A stretch of 64,000 nt of DNA from Lenzites betulinus (Eukaryota; Basidiomycota; Agaricomycetes; Polyporales; Polyporaceae): the NCBI GenBank assembly GCA_022264855.1, contig JABYQU010000002.1, positions 930,001 through 994,000 of the forward strand, in the 5' to 3' direction. The notes beneath the pieces were generated by a model. That model did not search any database. It had not been told where the DNA came from and saw nothing but the letters and a program-made list of their open reading frames with translations. Below are positions 33,287 through 46,305 of the stretch, piece by piece. Position numbers and translations under genes: made by a program. How positions within the stretch are numbered: the stretch's first letter is position 1; each line of letters begins with the position of its first letter.

Positions 33287-34957
33287 ATGGATGAAGAATA
33301 CGACGTACATATGATCATTCAGCGCGCGGGGACCTACAGCTGACAATCAGGGCAGGTCATCGTGCTCGGCACCGGTCTTACGGAGTGTATTCTCTCGGGC
33401 CTCCTGTCCGTTGAGGGCAAGAAGGTCCTCCACATGGACCGGAATGACTACTACGGTGGCGACAGTGCCAGTCTGAACCTCACGCAGGTCAGGACACGTT
33501 GCATTCGTTCGCCCGCCCACCATTCTTATTCGTGATCATCCAGCTCTACCGCAAGTTCAGGCCCGACCAGGCCGTGCCTGCTGAGCTCGGCCGCGACCGT
33601 GACTACGCTGTCGATCTCATTCCCAAGTTCATCATCGCCTCCGGAGAACTGACGCGCATCCTCGTCCACACCGACGTCACGCGCTACCTTGAGTTCAAGC
33701 AGATCGCGGGTAGTTATGTGTACCGCGATGGCAAGATCTCCAAGGTCCCTTCTACCGAGATGGAGGCGGTCAAGAGTCCGCTCATGGGTCTATTTGAGAA
33801 ACGGCGCGCGAAGAAGTTCTTCGAGTTCCTCCAGGGCTGGAAGGACGAGGATCCTGCGACTCACCAGGGTATGTCATTGCTCTTTTTGAGCGGTCAACTT
33901 GAAGTATTCAAATCTGATGGTCGTCAGGTATCGACTTGGACAAGAACACCATGGCCCAGGTATACGAGAAGTTCGGTCTCGAGCCTGGTACCCAGGATTT
34001 CATTGGTCATGCCATGGCACTTTACTTGGACGACGAGTGAGTTATATGTTTCCCCCAGATCACGCCGGCACTAACACTTCGTAGTTACAAGACCAAGCCT
34101 GCGCGGCCAGCATACGAGCGCATCGTTCTCTACACCTCCTCAATGGCACGCTACGGGAAGTCGCCGTACATCTACCCCCTGTACGGTCTCGGCGAGCTCC
34201 CTCAGGCGTTTGCGCGTCTGAGTGCTATCTACGGCGGCACGTACATGCTCGACAAGTCCATTGACGAGATCATCACCGACGCGGACGGCAAGTTCATTGG
34301 TGTCCGGAGCGGCACCGAGACCGTCAAGGCCAAGCAGGTCGTGGGTGACCCCAGCTACTTCGGCGCCGGCAAGTCCGCCGACGGCGGCAAGGTCCGCGTG
34401 GTTGAGGAGGGCAAGGTTATCCGTGCCATCTGCTTCCTCAAGCACCCCATCCCCGGCACAGACGACTCGGACAGCGCGCAGATCATTATTCCGCAGAACC
34501 AGGTCGGCAGGCGAAACGGTACGTATGTCTGACTAATGTTGGGAGGAATTACTCAATTGCGCGTGCAGACATTTACATCGCAATGGTGTCTTCAACGCAC
34601 AACGTCTGCGCAAAGGACGTTTACGTCGCCATTGTCAGCACGATCGTCGAAACGGACAGGCCTGAGCAAGAGATTGTTCCTGGTCTACAGCTCCTCGGCC
34701 CCATCTACGACAAGTGGGTGCTATCTTTTTGACCGCCGTCATGGGCAACACTGAATGTTAAATTTCTCAGGTTCATCTCGGTCACCTCCCTATATACCCC
34801 CACGTCCTCCGGCGAATCCGACAACATCTTCATCACCCGCTCCTACGACGCGACCTCGCACTTCGAGACCGTCGTCGACGACGTCAACCACGTCTGGAAG
34901 CGTGTCATGGGTAAGGATCTTGTGCTGAAGAAGCGCGAGGTCGAGGTTGAAGCGTAG
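33287..34957 (+). CDS. GDI1: Rab GDP-dissociation inhibitor
   Basis: Cytosolic chaperone that extracts prenylated Rab-GDP from membranes and recycles it, essential for vesicle traffic. The first coding exon is only 18 nt (MDEEYD), then [40 protein letters not shown] (read in parts), the FAD-like fold and Rab-binding start. Other family marks: [111 protein letters not shown] and VVGDPSYF. The ending [16 protein letters not shown] lacks a prenylation motif, as expected of GDI rather than REP. Seven exons or so; stop TAG 34955-34957. Convergent with RAV1, 280 bp apart. No residue appears missing. Confidence 0.96.
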
Positions 34958-35237
34958 ACGTGGTCCTCACGCCTTGCAACCTCCCTCATCTGCCCTAGCC
35001 TCTGCCCTCACCCCGTTGGAGTTCCTCTTTCTCGGTTACGCCTCTAGTTGAAATTCATGTATAAGAAGGAAGCCCATCTCATCGCTGTACTTGTCGCGCA
35101 ATGCATTCGCCTGCCCACACCGTGTCTCCCGGCTTCCAACCGCTAAACAACAAGCGCACTCAATGTTAGGCGTGCGCGGTCCATGCAGTACAGTATTTTC
35201 ATCATCATGCTACAAAAAGAGGCGTCCACCCGCACAA

Positions 35238-38200
35238 TCAGAAGAACGCGCCCATGTCGAACTCGGGCACCTTGACGTCCTGCTTCGCAGACTTCATCAG
35301 ACTCCCGATGCCCGCTTTCCGCGCGACAAGGTCGCTCTCGTCGTTCAGCTTCAGCGCGTCCTTCGCGACCGTGGGTGGGGGTGAGCCGCCGCGCGAGGGC
35401 GAGCGGGAAGGCGACGCGCGCCGCGTGGGCGGCGCCGTCGTGACGTCGATGTCGATGAGGATGGAGGACTTGTGCCGGAGCGCGGGCTCCAGCGCGAAGC
35501 GTGTCGACACGGGGCTTGGTGGACGCAGTGCCGCGCGGCCGTCGCGCACGACTGTCGAGGGCCGCTGGAAGGACCATGAGCGGACGAGGTCCAGCGCAAG
35601 GACGTGACAGCCTACAATGTGTCCGTTCGTGAGCATACTTGCACGCAGGAGCACTAGAGAACTAGAGATGATACGCACCCATCCTACAGAAGACACGGGC
35701 GATCTGGAGGACGAAGTTGAACTCGGTCCGGCCTGAGATCTCGCTCGTGCCTTGCGCGGTTTGGAGTGTCTTGGACTTGAGCTGCGAGAAGAGGAGCGCG
35801 AGGCTTGGGTCGTCGTAGTGCGGATCTCCAATCTCGACGATTGGAACGTCGATGGTGGACGCCATGTCCTGCAGTGGAGTCTGCAGCAGGTGCTAATGTG
35901 AGGCAGGATCTCTAGAAAGTTGAGACTTAGGGCTTACCACGAGGATGCGGACTGCGAGGTCGCGCCGGTGAAGCAACCAGAATGCCCAGCTCGCAAGGTA
36001 GCGGTTGCCCTCTTTGAACGCGAGCGGGATGACGGTACCATTCAAGATGTCTCTTAGAATGGGACCATCGTCGCCTTGCTCAACTACACGAGCCAGCGCC
36101 ACGGCTAGCTGCCAGTCGGAGAGGTTCCTCAAGCAGACGTTGACTGCGTCTTTGAGACTGTCGCCGAGCAGGAAAAAGGCCGCGGCATACTCTGAAGCAG
36201 CTATCAGTCAGATCCACATTGGTTTGTCAGGAAGACAACATACCGAAACGCCGCTTGCTCAACAGCGCGAATGCGTTCTTCAGTGCCGCGGTGCGCCACC
36301 GTGGCTCCTTGAAGTCATTATTTAGGAACTTGAGCATGACCTGATACTCCTTGTGCCACGCCGCCTGCCTCCACAGGCCGTGCACGAGCTTCGCCTTCCC
36401 GAGCGCGAAGTAGAAGAGACTGCACGCGGTGGGATCGCGCAGATCCCCCGCCATGTACTCGTTCCGCGCAACCACTTCCATGTGCGCACGCTATATAAGG
36501 GGACCATCAACATCATGCAAGAATGTATAGAGTGTGAACCCACCATCGCATCGGCAGACCGCATCCACGTGAACACGCCCAGCGCACGCGCATCCGGCCA
36601 ACACATCTTACCCCCGCATGCCGCCATGGACGTGGACAGGAGGAGTTCCTGGCTGTCGCTGTGGAACGCCCAGATCATGTCGCGGTATCTCAGACGTTCA
36701 CGCCGCGTCAACTGTGGGGGCGCGGCGGGGCCGCTGGAGGGCGAGGCAGGGGTGCTGGGCTCGGACGCGCGCTGGTTGAGGATGTAGAAACTGCGCATGG
36801 AAATGAGGTACCGCAGGCCGTTGGGGTCAAGTGCGCGGCGCTGCTCTTCGATCTGCAGTACAGGCGGGGGGTGAGCGATGACAATCGGTTCATCAGGGAA
36901 AGGGACATACTTCGAGTGCGGTCTGGATGAGAACAAGGAGGGAGGCGTTTTCGCTGGGAGTTAGGTGTGGGAGGGGCTTCTCCTCGAGGTTGTCCAGGAG
37001 CTTCTTCACCACACTGGGAGAAAACGGGTCATCTTCCTCGCTGTAGAATAATTAGTCAGCTGATGTAAGAAAGACGTACATACAAGGGGTTACTTACTCG
37101 TCTTTCTGCTCTGGTATGTCAAAGAGGAGCGAATACTTCGGCCTGTGGGGCGCGTTTCTCTACCACCGCGTGTTAGGCGTACGCAAATCGGAAAAGGGAG
37201 ATATCACGGACTGCTTTCGCCTGCTCGTCATTTTGCGAGAACTTCTCGATGGACAGGCTCTCCCACTCGTGGATGTCCCGCCCAGATTCGACATTGCGCG
37301 CCAGGTTGACAATGACGCTCTTGACTAGCTCGATTTTCTCTGTGTCTGGAATCAGCGACCTGCACGTACATCGAAGTGCCTCGAACGCACCCCACAAGAG
37401 ACACTGCAGCAGCATCTGCGGATGATACTCGTCCAGCGGGCCATTCAGCCTCGCCACATGCTCGAACAAGCTCTCATCCTGTCCCACCCTCTTCCCCTCT
37501 TCCACATCCAGACTCCCACGCCTCTCTCTCCGCTGCCCAAACATGAACAGCTGGTGCCCCGCGCCAACGAGCAGCGTCCCCCTCGCGAGCCATATCGAGT
37601 CGCTAATCGGGTGCGGCACGATTCTGCTCAAGTCAACTTTCCAACACACGCCCCACTGCGCCCCAGGCGTCGAGTCGAAGTACGTCGCGCGCTGCTGGCA
37701 GAGCAGCTCCACGCGGTGCGCGAAGCCGACAGCGAGCAGCGACTGGCCGTCGGGCGTCGCCGCCCAGTCGAGGTCGGTGATCGCGTCACCGAGCAGGGCA
37801 CGATACTCGAGGCCAAGCGCGAACTCGGACTCTTTCGAGTCCCAGATTGTGAGTTCCGCGCCGTCAGATGTTGGTACGACTGAGTGCATTTGTTAATATG
37901 TCACCCGTGGGGTAGAAGAGCATGATGAAGAGATGACAAGGGTGCAAGACATACCGAGGACAGACTTCTTCGCGGAGCTGCAGCGCGCCATGCTAAACCC
38001 TTTCTTGCCGGTGCGCACCATGCCCGTGCACTTCCACGACACAGTTGGGCCCTCGCGCCCCCTTACCATCTGAGCTGCGCCGTTGGCGCCATTGGCTGGA
38101 CCGTTTGAAGGTGGATGGTCACCAAGGCCTCCTTCTGGGATCCAGAAGGCCAGTTCTCCCTCCTCAGAAACGCTCAGGAGGACGTCGTGGGCCTGCGCAA

Positions 38201-40332
38201 CCCCGCGCGTGCCTGTGCCGTACTGCCCGACCCACGCCATTGGGTCTACAGGCAGGATCATCTTCGGGGGCGCGGGGAGTGGTAACGACGATTCGGAGAG
38301 CAGAACTAGGGAGGGCAGTGGTCCGGAGATGGTGGCGGATACGATGACGATGGTGTAGGATGCGGTGATGCCGATGAGCGTGCGGTATGGGCTGGAGTGA
38401 GTTGAAGGAGACAGCGCAAAGATGGACGCAATGGAGGGTACGTGGAGGGTCGCGGGCGGGGTGGTGTGGAGGGTTAGTAGGCTGCTCGCGGACGAGTACG
38501 TGACAAACCGTCGACCTGCAATGTTTTGACGTCAGTACTATCACAAACCCGTGGTTTCCCGGACGCGACCCATACCTGCATCGAGGACGACGAAATGATC
38601 GACGCGTTCCGTGCCTTCCAATGCCGCCCACCGCCCCTTCCTCACCAACCTCCCTGTCTTCGCCCAATCGAAGTTCCATACCTCCCCACATCCGTCGGAC
38701 CTGAGCGCGCCTACACCCTCCCCATTCGGCGTACGCATGAACCGTACCACTTCCGCGCGTGAATCTTCATTCGCGTCCGCATCGGCGTGCTCTGCCCCGG
38801 AGGCCTGTAACCGGAGCCCATCTGCGCGCGCGTCGAAGAACGGGAGGATCGCGAGCTCATAAGACTTCAGCGGGGGCGAGGTTACTAGCGTGAGCGACGC
38901 GCGGCCTGGGTTCGGGACGATATAGAGGTGCGCTGGGGGGCCGGGGAGCACACCGGGTGCGGTTTGGAGCAAGGTAAATTGTTTGAGGAGGGTTGGTGGG
39001 CGGCGGTCGATGTTCTATTCACATGTGAGCGGAGAGTAGGGATGTGGGACTGGAGAGGGACCCACCGCGACGGCTTGGACCACGAGCGAGCCGTCCCCTA
39101 AGACGCGTAGGAATACGTCCCATCCTTCCTCCGTAATTTCGCGTATCCGCCGCCGCCGTCCATCTTCTTCTGCGCTTTGCGCTTGCGCAAGGACGGATTT
39201 GAGCGCGGCATTCATGACCTCTCGATCAAGGCGGAAGATGCTCGAGTTGTTCTCCCTAGACGCTACGGAGAAGGGGAGGGAGGAGAATGTGTCCAGGGCG
39301 GAGTGAAGCTGCAGGTATTGAGGTGCATCGAGGACAGGGAGGAAGATGCGCAGGGTTGCATCGGTCGTGATGGTATACAATATTGGATCGTCTCTGAGTA
39401 CGCGCATTCAGCCAGCCTGGCCAAATACGGTCCCCGCGTACGCACCGACTGGACGAAGGAGAGTTGCGCCATATGAGATCGGTCACGGGCCGCGGATGCG
39501 AGATGGCCTGGGTCTTGCGCCCGGTGGTTGTGAGGTATATGTGTACCACGTTGTCGTACTGTGGACGATGTCGGCGTGGTGCACTCGCGTGTAGACTCGC
39601 ACCACTTACCAGAGATGTGGTGGCAATGTACATGAGGGACGGCGAGAATCGCACGCGGGATAGAGACGGCACACTGTTTGATAGATGATGAACGGTACAT
39701 ACAATGTAGGATACCAAAACATGATGCATACGTGAATGACCACTTCAAAGACCATGTGGGAAGGTCATTCTCTAGGATGAGTGTGTACACTGATAGAGTG
39801 GAACGCGTTCCAACCGCGAGGAGACCTAGACGAGGTGAGGCATAGACGGAGAAGTGGAAACACAGTAATTACCGGACGTGCAGTTGAGGGCAGTGACATG
39901 CTGTTCTTCGGGGAGGAGAAGTGAAGAATGCACTCGCCAGTAATCATTCCGAGGCCCCGAGAGGGACCATGCAACTACACGATGGCCAAGGGACGCAACG
40001 ACCTGCTCGTGTTGATCAAAAGGGGCGTGCAGGGAGATGCAAGATGGCGTACAAGTTTCATGCCATCTTCGACTGCGAGACACTGCACGGACTGGGTGAG
40101 GTGACGAGTGGAGGGAAAGACCTCCCAGAAGGCGAGTGCGCAGATGAAGGCAAGGGTACGCGCGTTGAGCACGACGACGGAGTCTGCAAACGGGTATAGC
40201 TTGGGGCGAAAGGTTAGGCCGCGCGCATACGCGGAGATGAAGAAGACTCGCCAGCAACGTCTCGCGAGGCAGGTGAAGGAACTGGAGGCTGGAGGATGGA
40301 CAGCCGGTGTAGGCCTGGGTGAGGTCGAGCAT
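35238..40332 (-). CDS. RAV1: RAVE-complex subunit Rav1/DMXL (rabconnectin-like)
   Basis: Large scaffold of the RAVE complex that promotes reassembly of the vacuolar/Golgi V-ATPase after glucose signals. The N-terminal half is made of WD40-type repeats: MLDLTQAYTGCPSSSLQFLHLPRETLLA, then ALAFWEVFPS, DYWRVHSSLLLPEEQHVTALN, LENDLPTWSLKWSFT, RVRFSPSLMYIATTS, YDNVVHIYLTTTG and DPILYTITTDATLRIFLPVLDAP. The C-terminal half carries the Rav1p_C core: DSKESEFALGLEYRAL region, ALSQRASEPS-type linker, YMAGDLRDPTACSLFYFALGK, AKLVHGLWRQAAWHKEY, LKNAFALLSKRRF, AAFFLLGDSLKDAVNVCLRNL, QLAVALARVVEQGDDG and LASWAFWLLHRRDLA. It ends KVPEFDMGAFF. There are many introns, all minus strand. The first intron (donor GTCTTC) and several borders in the middle were not firmly fixed. 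Divergent from the FAS1 gene across 418 bp. Confidence 0.9.
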
Positions 40333-40750
40333 TATGGCAGCTAAGCGAGGTAGGATAAGAGAAAGGCACTGCGACGTCTAGTCTAGCTGTCGGTGTCGTC
40401 CGAGAAGGCTAGCAGAGCATTCCGTTCTAGTGCTAGCTGCAGACCGAGAGAGCGCGGGATGGTTGTGGTAGAAGGCCTCGAGAACACCGAAGCTGATCGT
40501 CCTGGCGCACCCCGCATGCTAGACGCCCGATCTATTGGGCGTCTGGGGCCACGTGGCGTGCATGAGGTCATCTCGGCTCACTCACGCAGAGGCTCAAGCT
40601 CTTGAACGCAGTTGCGCGCAGCCCTTGCCGTCCTCCTCTTTCCTCCGCCCATCCTGTGCGCCTCGTCTGTTTGCATCTACTCATCCGCCCCGTATATTCT
40701 GGATAGTCTCTCATTCTTTTTCTGCCCTGACGCTGCCACTCTAGCCCGCT
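40333..40750. promoter_or_regulatory. Bidirectional promoter region, RAV1/FAS1 gene
   Basis: 418 bases between divergent start codons. The half next to the FAS1 gene is pyrimidine-rich (about 40615-40745). GTATATTC near 40696 could act as a TATA element for the FAS1 gene, about 55 bases before its ATG. Confidence 0.5.
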
Positions 40751-43618
40751 ATGCGGCCGCTGGCGTGCATCGGTCTGCTCGCCTTGCTCCCTGTTGTCGC
40801 ACCTGCGCAGCTTCCGCTCAGCCATCTGTCGCAACCAGCCACGCAAGCATTTACTCTCATTGAGGCCTTGTCTGCCGACCCAGACTATCTCTCCCTCCTC
40901 AAGCTCGTTCAGCGTGCGAAACTTGTGCCCACTCTCAACAGGCTCAACGGCAGCACCTTCTTGGCCCCTACAAACGATGCAATCAGCCGGCACACCGCCT
41001 CTAATCCTCTCTGGCAACATGCTTTAGACGACAGTGCTCCAGAACTCACTGATAATCTCCATCTCCGCCTCCGCCAGGAGCTCTTTTACCATCTCCTGAA
41101 CTATACCCTCCCGGCCCTACCCACCGAGCAAGCGCCACAGCAGCACAAGACCTTGCTCTACCCTCGAGATTACACTGAGCCACCCAGTCGAGCGCCTCCA
41201 CCGTCCCCTCCGTGGATGCCGCTACCGAATGGCACGCTAGGTACAGAACCTCAGCGGCTTCGGCTCTCCTACCGGGACGATGCTGTGTGGGCCGGTGTCG
41301 ACGCGTTTGGGAACCATGGAGTAAGGGCGGTCAAAGAGCGAGTCGAGACTGCGAATGGGCTGCTCCTCGGACTTGACGACGTCCTCGACATGCCCCCCGA
41401 CCTCGGTACGCCCCGAGTTCTTCCCGCCGGAGTGTGCTTCAGTACTAATTGCGGAGAACTTCACAGCTACCGTTATATCTCGACACCCGAAGCTCACGTA
41501 CTTCTCCAAGCTCCTCACGCCGGAACTCGCCGCGTTCCTGAACAGCACATCCGCCTTGACTCTGTTTCTCCCCGAGGACGATGCTTGGCAAGCACTGCAA
41601 ACCTGGGAGCGCGTATACCTGGAGAGTGGTTTCGCATCAGACGACCTCTTGCAGATCCTCAATTTGCATACCGTGGTCCCGAAGAAGGTCAAGTGGTCGG
41701 ACTCGTTCACCGGCCAGGCGGTTAACCGTGAGCGACTTCTTCCGAACGGACGCTCGCATTCTCTGACGCCTCGCTTTAGTCACCACAATCCACGGCCGTA
41801 AGCTCGAAATCATGCCCGTTGACGAGAAGATTAAGGTCGACGACGCGGAGCTCGTAGAGCCCGATGTCTATGCGTCTAACGGCGTCTTGCACACGGTCTC
41901 GTCTCTACTCATCCCTCCCGGTGCACTGCGCCACACGCCGGAGAAGTATCTTCTGGGGCTGAACTGCACGGAGTTTGTGTCTCTGATCCACTCCGTCAAC
42001 CTGACCCACCTCATCAACGATCCTGACGCGCATTACACGATCCTCGCGCCACGCGACGACGTCTTGAAGCTATTTGGGCACCATGAGCTTCCACACCGCG
42101 GCAGTGAGGAGCTGAAGCGCATTCTACAGTATCATTTTCTTCCGGGCAAATGGGCGCCTAAGAAACTGCAGGATGGGATGCTCGTCCCTAGTGCCCTAGA
42201 CGAACCCGGTCTGGATGGGCCTCAGGTCATGGCCATCGAGGTTGCTGACGAGGGCAAGAAGAGTGACGACTCGAAAGCTATCAGGTTCGCTGGGGCGGGT
42301 GTTATGGGTGAACATGGTAAGACCGGCCGTTCTTTGTTACGTCAATAATCAGCTAATCACACATATAGTGGAAATTAACAACACCGTGATCTACTTTGTC
42401 TCTCGTCCTTTGGTCCCCCCCGGCGACGTGATGGAAACTGCCCTACCAGAGCTCGAGCTGTCGACATTCATAGCTGGCATATTCTCTACCAATCTCGCCG
42501 AGATTCTCAAGTCGACGCCTAGGACAACGCTGCTCATGCCGCCCAACGGCGCGTTCAGACGTCTCGGGCTGCTCGTCAGCAATCACCTACTCGCGTCCTC
42601 AAGCAAGGCCGACTTGGAGCGCGTCATCAGGCACCACGCTCTCGTCGACGTCGAGTATGCCGACCCCCTGGTCAGCGGCTCACAGCGCACCTTCGCCACG
42701 CTCGAGGGCTCCGACCTACATGTAGAGCGGCGCGGCACGAACCGCACGGTCTCCTTCACACCAAGCGGCGGTTGGGCAGCTATGCAGGCCGAACTCTATC
42801 CGCGCAACATGCTCACCCAGACCGGCGTCATCCATGAGGTCTCGGATATCCTCATCCCGCGCACGGTGCAGCTCACCGTCGGCAAGCTCGTCAAGGCTGC
42901 CAAGGCCACAACGATGACGACTATGGTGGTTAAGGCTGGGTTTGGCTGGGTCCTCAACGGCACGGCCCCGCCCGAAGGCTCGCATTGGGCGGATATGGGC
43001 CTGAATGGCGCGGGGTGGACGCTCCTCTGCCCCACGGATGACGCGTTCAAACAGGTGAACCTCACGGACCTCTACGCGAACGAGGAGCGTCTCCAAGACA
43101 TCGTCGCGCAGCACCTAATCCCGACTCCCAACGCGTCCCCGTCCGATGGCGAGGACAAACCCAAGCAGGGCGTGCGCGCGGCCGCGGTGATCGACGCGCT
43201 GGTGAACAACCGCCCCCTACCTCTGGAGGACAGCGCGACGTACGCGACGCTGCACAGCACGGGGTCCGCGTACGGTGACGTGCTCGTGCGCGTGCTCGAC
43301 GGCGAAGAGGGCACCGTGCTCGGGATCAAGGGCGCACGCGGGCGCGACGGCGCGCAGGACTGGGCGCGCGTCCTCTCCTGGGGGCGCTCCACGACCGGGG
43401 ACGGCTCGGGGGGTGTCGTGCAGATCGACAGGTTCCTCGTGCCGTATGCGCCGACGTGGTACGAGGAGTATGGCGCGCCGGTCGCGGTGGGCGCGGGCGG
43501 GGTGGTGTTCATCGTGCTGTTCTTCCTGGGCGTGCGGTGGGTGTGGAGGCGGGACACGACGGAGGCGACGTATGAGCCCATCGGCGGGTTTGGGCCCGAT
43601 GATTCGGAGGATTCGTAG
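40751..43618 (+). CDS. Five-FAS1-domain type I membrane protein
   Basis: Fasciclin-domain adhesion-type protein, 900 aa, probably of the cell surface or vacuole membrane; yeast and filamentous fungi have related multi-FAS1 proteins. Four exons: 40751-41405, 41467-41727, 41780-42316, 42369-43618. Signal peptide MRPLACIGLLALLPVVAPAQ. Five FAS1 modules can be seen, each with an F-L-x-P/A-T/P-x-D-A signature: STFLAPTNDAI; LTLFLPEDDAW; YTILAPRDDVL; TTLLMPPNGAF; WTLLCPTDDAF. Modules end in typical GVLHTVSSLLIPP and GVIHEVSDILIPR strands. N-glycosylation sites are numerous (NGS, NYT, NCT, NLT, NRT, NAS). A C-terminal helix VAVGAGGVVFIVLFFLGVRWVW precedes a short acidic tail ending GFGPDDSEDS. Module 1 lacks a clear H2 region, so domain counts could differ by one. 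Confidence 0.9.
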
Positions 43619-44508
43619 CGAGCGGGCTGCTTTGCCGGGGGGCGGGATGGTGGTGCGGAAGCTGGGGGAGGAGAACGAAGGAAGGCACGAAGCGAAGTCA
43701 TTTGGATAGTAAGTACATGTTATTTTTGCGCTATATGTTAGAGGATGGTCGGAAGGATCGCGTCTCCTCGCACTTTTGGTATATTGTAGAGTAACTAATC
43801 GTTGGCCTATGTCCTATGGGGACTCTGTGTATTTGCTATATAACCTGACACACGAGCTGGCGATGCTCCCCTCGTGTGCATTTTGCATCTGGGATTGCGC
43901 CCTGTTCCTGTTCACAGCTCGACAGGTACACGCTATGCAATGGGCATAGTTCATTCTCTCTTTACACCCGCTGCCCGTATGACATACTCGGAAATCTGGC
44001 GGACACCATGCGGGCGTAGTGGCGTCGACGAACCTGTGGACGGCGGCGATCAGCGTCAGGCTTTCCTCCCCCGCACTTTCCGTTCCGTTCGATTGGCTGC
44101 TACCCCACATCCGCATCGCAAAATGAAAGGGCTGGAGAAGCGCGATGCGGGGAACGGGCGGAATCCTTTCAAGGAGATGGTCCCGCGAGCAAGCCGGCGG
44201 GAGTACTTATCGTACTGATGTACTAGTTGGTCACTAGATCTATGTCGTCCAGTACTAATCCGCTTAGAACGACTGTAGGCCCGTGTAATGAGTTCGAACT
44301 GATCTGACTAGAATCTCCTTTAATCGGATTAGAATAGCTCGATCAGCGCGCGCGAGTAGCGCGCCCCTATAAATCACGCGCCATCGCGCCAAGGCGCAGG
44401 CGCGAAGCTTGCCGGACCCGTCCATATAGCGCGACCTTGCCCTCCTCTCTGCGCCCTCACATTCCTTCCTCCCGCCCGACCCCCGACCCTCTGAATCTTA
44501 TCGGCAAC
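43619..44508. other. Intergenic region between the FAS1 gene and CRC1
   Basis: About 890 bases. No gene recognised. The last 150 bases hold the CRC1 promoter with a TATA box at 44368-44373. Confidence 0.5.
44368..44373 (+). promoter_or_regulatory. TATA box of CRC1
   Basis: CCCTATAAATC lies about 136-141 bases upstream of the ATG at 44509 and is followed by a C/T-rich leader. Confidence 0.6.
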
Positions 44509-45932
44509 ATGGTGGGTTCCTGAACTCTGACGAGGGGTGTAAATCCTGACGCGCGTGCGTATAGAGCGACGCGGCACTAGCAGAAGAGACGCAACGGACG
44601 TCCACCACCACCGAGTCCGTCAAGTCTTTCGTTTCCGGGGGTGTCGGTGGTGTCGCCGCGGTGCTCGTTGGTGAGTCGTACTATAGCGGCGCGTGCGTGC
44701 ACTTTGTCTGACCTAGAGCGGACGTATCCTAGGGCACCCATTCGACTTGACGAAGACTCGTCTCCAGACGGCCGCTCCTGGCACGTACAACGGAGCTATC
44801 GATGTCGTGAAGAAGGCTGTTGCGCGCGATGGTATCACAGGGTGCGTGCACTCCTTATGATATCTGTACGCAAGCCTCACGCCGTCTCTGCTGCGAATGC
44901 CTCAGACTGTACCGCGGGGTGGTCCCCCCACTAGTCGGCGTTACGCCTATTTTCGCCCTCTCGTTCTGGGTACGTTTACCGTACGCGCCAGGAGACAATG
45001 CTCTGACTCATAGCATTGTATGCAGGCGTATGATATGTCTAAGGCCCTCATCCTTCGCCTGACTCCCGAGCGGACGAGCAAGGAGCTGTCGATACCAGAG
45101 CTAGCCGCTGCTGGTTTCCTCTCTGCGGTACCCACAACGCTTGTCACTGCGCCGGTAGAGCGGGCGAAAGTTTTGCTGCAGGTGCGTAGTGCTGCTCCTT
45201 ATGGGATTCTTCGAGCCAAACTGACGTCTTCCAGGTGCAAGGGCAAACCCCCGGCGGGCCGCAGTACAAGGGCGTCTTTGACGTCGTAAGACATTTATAC
45301 CGCGAAGGTGGTGTGCGAAGCGTCTTCCGCGGATCCTTTGCGACCGTGGCAAGAGATGGACCGGGGAGCGCAGCGTGAGTCTGATCGCGTTCTTCGCCGT
45401 CTTATCACCTAAACGTCTGTCTTCCAGGTACTTCGCGGCATATGAAGTCACGAAGAAGTTCCTGACGCCGGCAGGAGCTTCTCCGTCCGATTTGAACCTC
45501 GGTGCCGTTATTGTCGCGGGTGGTACCGCGGGCATCGCAATGTGGTCGATCGCCATTCCGCCAGACGTGAGTAACCGGTCTAGCGCTTACACACCTTCTG
45601 TGGCTCACCGTGTATGGATACACAGGTCTTGAAGTCGCGCATCCAGTCGGCGCCGACTGGTACGTACTCCGGATTCCTCGACTGTGCGCGGAAGACGATT
45701 GCAGCGGACGGTGTTGCCGCCCTATGGCGGGGTCTTGGCCCTGCGATGGCCCGGGTACGTGTCTTGTTCGCGTCCGGTGATGGTGTATGCTCACGTTCGG
45801 CTGTGTAGGCATTCCCCGCCAACGCTGCTACTTTCGTAAGTAATCTTGGCTTTTCCAGTGACAGTATCCTGACAGTTCCGCTCGTAGCTCGGGGTGGAGG
45901 CGACGAAGAAGCTGTTCGACCATCTGCTATGA
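44509..45932 (+). CDS. CRC1: Mitochondrial carnitine/acylcarnitine carrier
   Basis: SLC25 carrier of the inner mitochondrial membrane that exchanges acylcarnitine for carnitine, needed to feed fatty acids or acetyl units to the matrix. The product is 305 aa. Ten exons: 44509-44511, 44565-44670, 44733-44841, 44906-44969, 45026-45181, 45235-45374, 45428-45566, 45626-45754, 45809-45835, 45888-45932; the sum is divisible by three. Three carrier signatures: GHPFDLTKTRLQ, APVERAKVLLQ and IPPDVLKSRIQ, the last two as in carnitine carriers (human APGERIKCLLQ and IPPDVLKSRFQ). Also GLYRGVVPPLVGVTPIFALSFW, SVFRGSFATVARDGPGSAAYFAAYE (in parts) and LWRGLGPAMARAFPANAATFLGVE. The first coding exon is only the ATG, followed at once by a GTGGGT donor. 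Confidence 0.94.
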
Positions 45933-46305
45933 CGGCAGCCCATGTAGATCGCCGTACCTATGTATCATTTTGGGCAATATCAGCGTCTGATCTTGGTAGA
46001 CCTCATCAGGGTCCTTGTCCTGTTCCGCAGGACGCGGTCACGTGTCGAGTGTACGCGCGCTCCGTCGAAGCAGCGCGGGCGTATTTAATGAAAGAAGCTG
46101 CCACTGCCTCTCACGCATCCTTCTCTCCCTCTCCCTTCTCCTTCTCCCCTCTCCCATCATGTAAGTAACGACCTATACGACACTCACGGCACCAGGGAAC
46201 ACTACGCTCACTCTTTTAATCCTTGTGAGTACCTTTCCTCCTCTCGTCTTCGCAGTCCCAATCTCACCCGCCTTTATTCAGAATCTTCCAGCGCGATACC
46301 TCTCA
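45933..46305. other. Short intergenic/leader region
   Basis: A likely promoter of the next gene: GTATTTAATG near 46080 and a long C/T tract at about 46108-46158. A GTAAGT at 46160 and CGCAG near 46255 could bound a 5'UTR intron. Confidence 0.45.
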
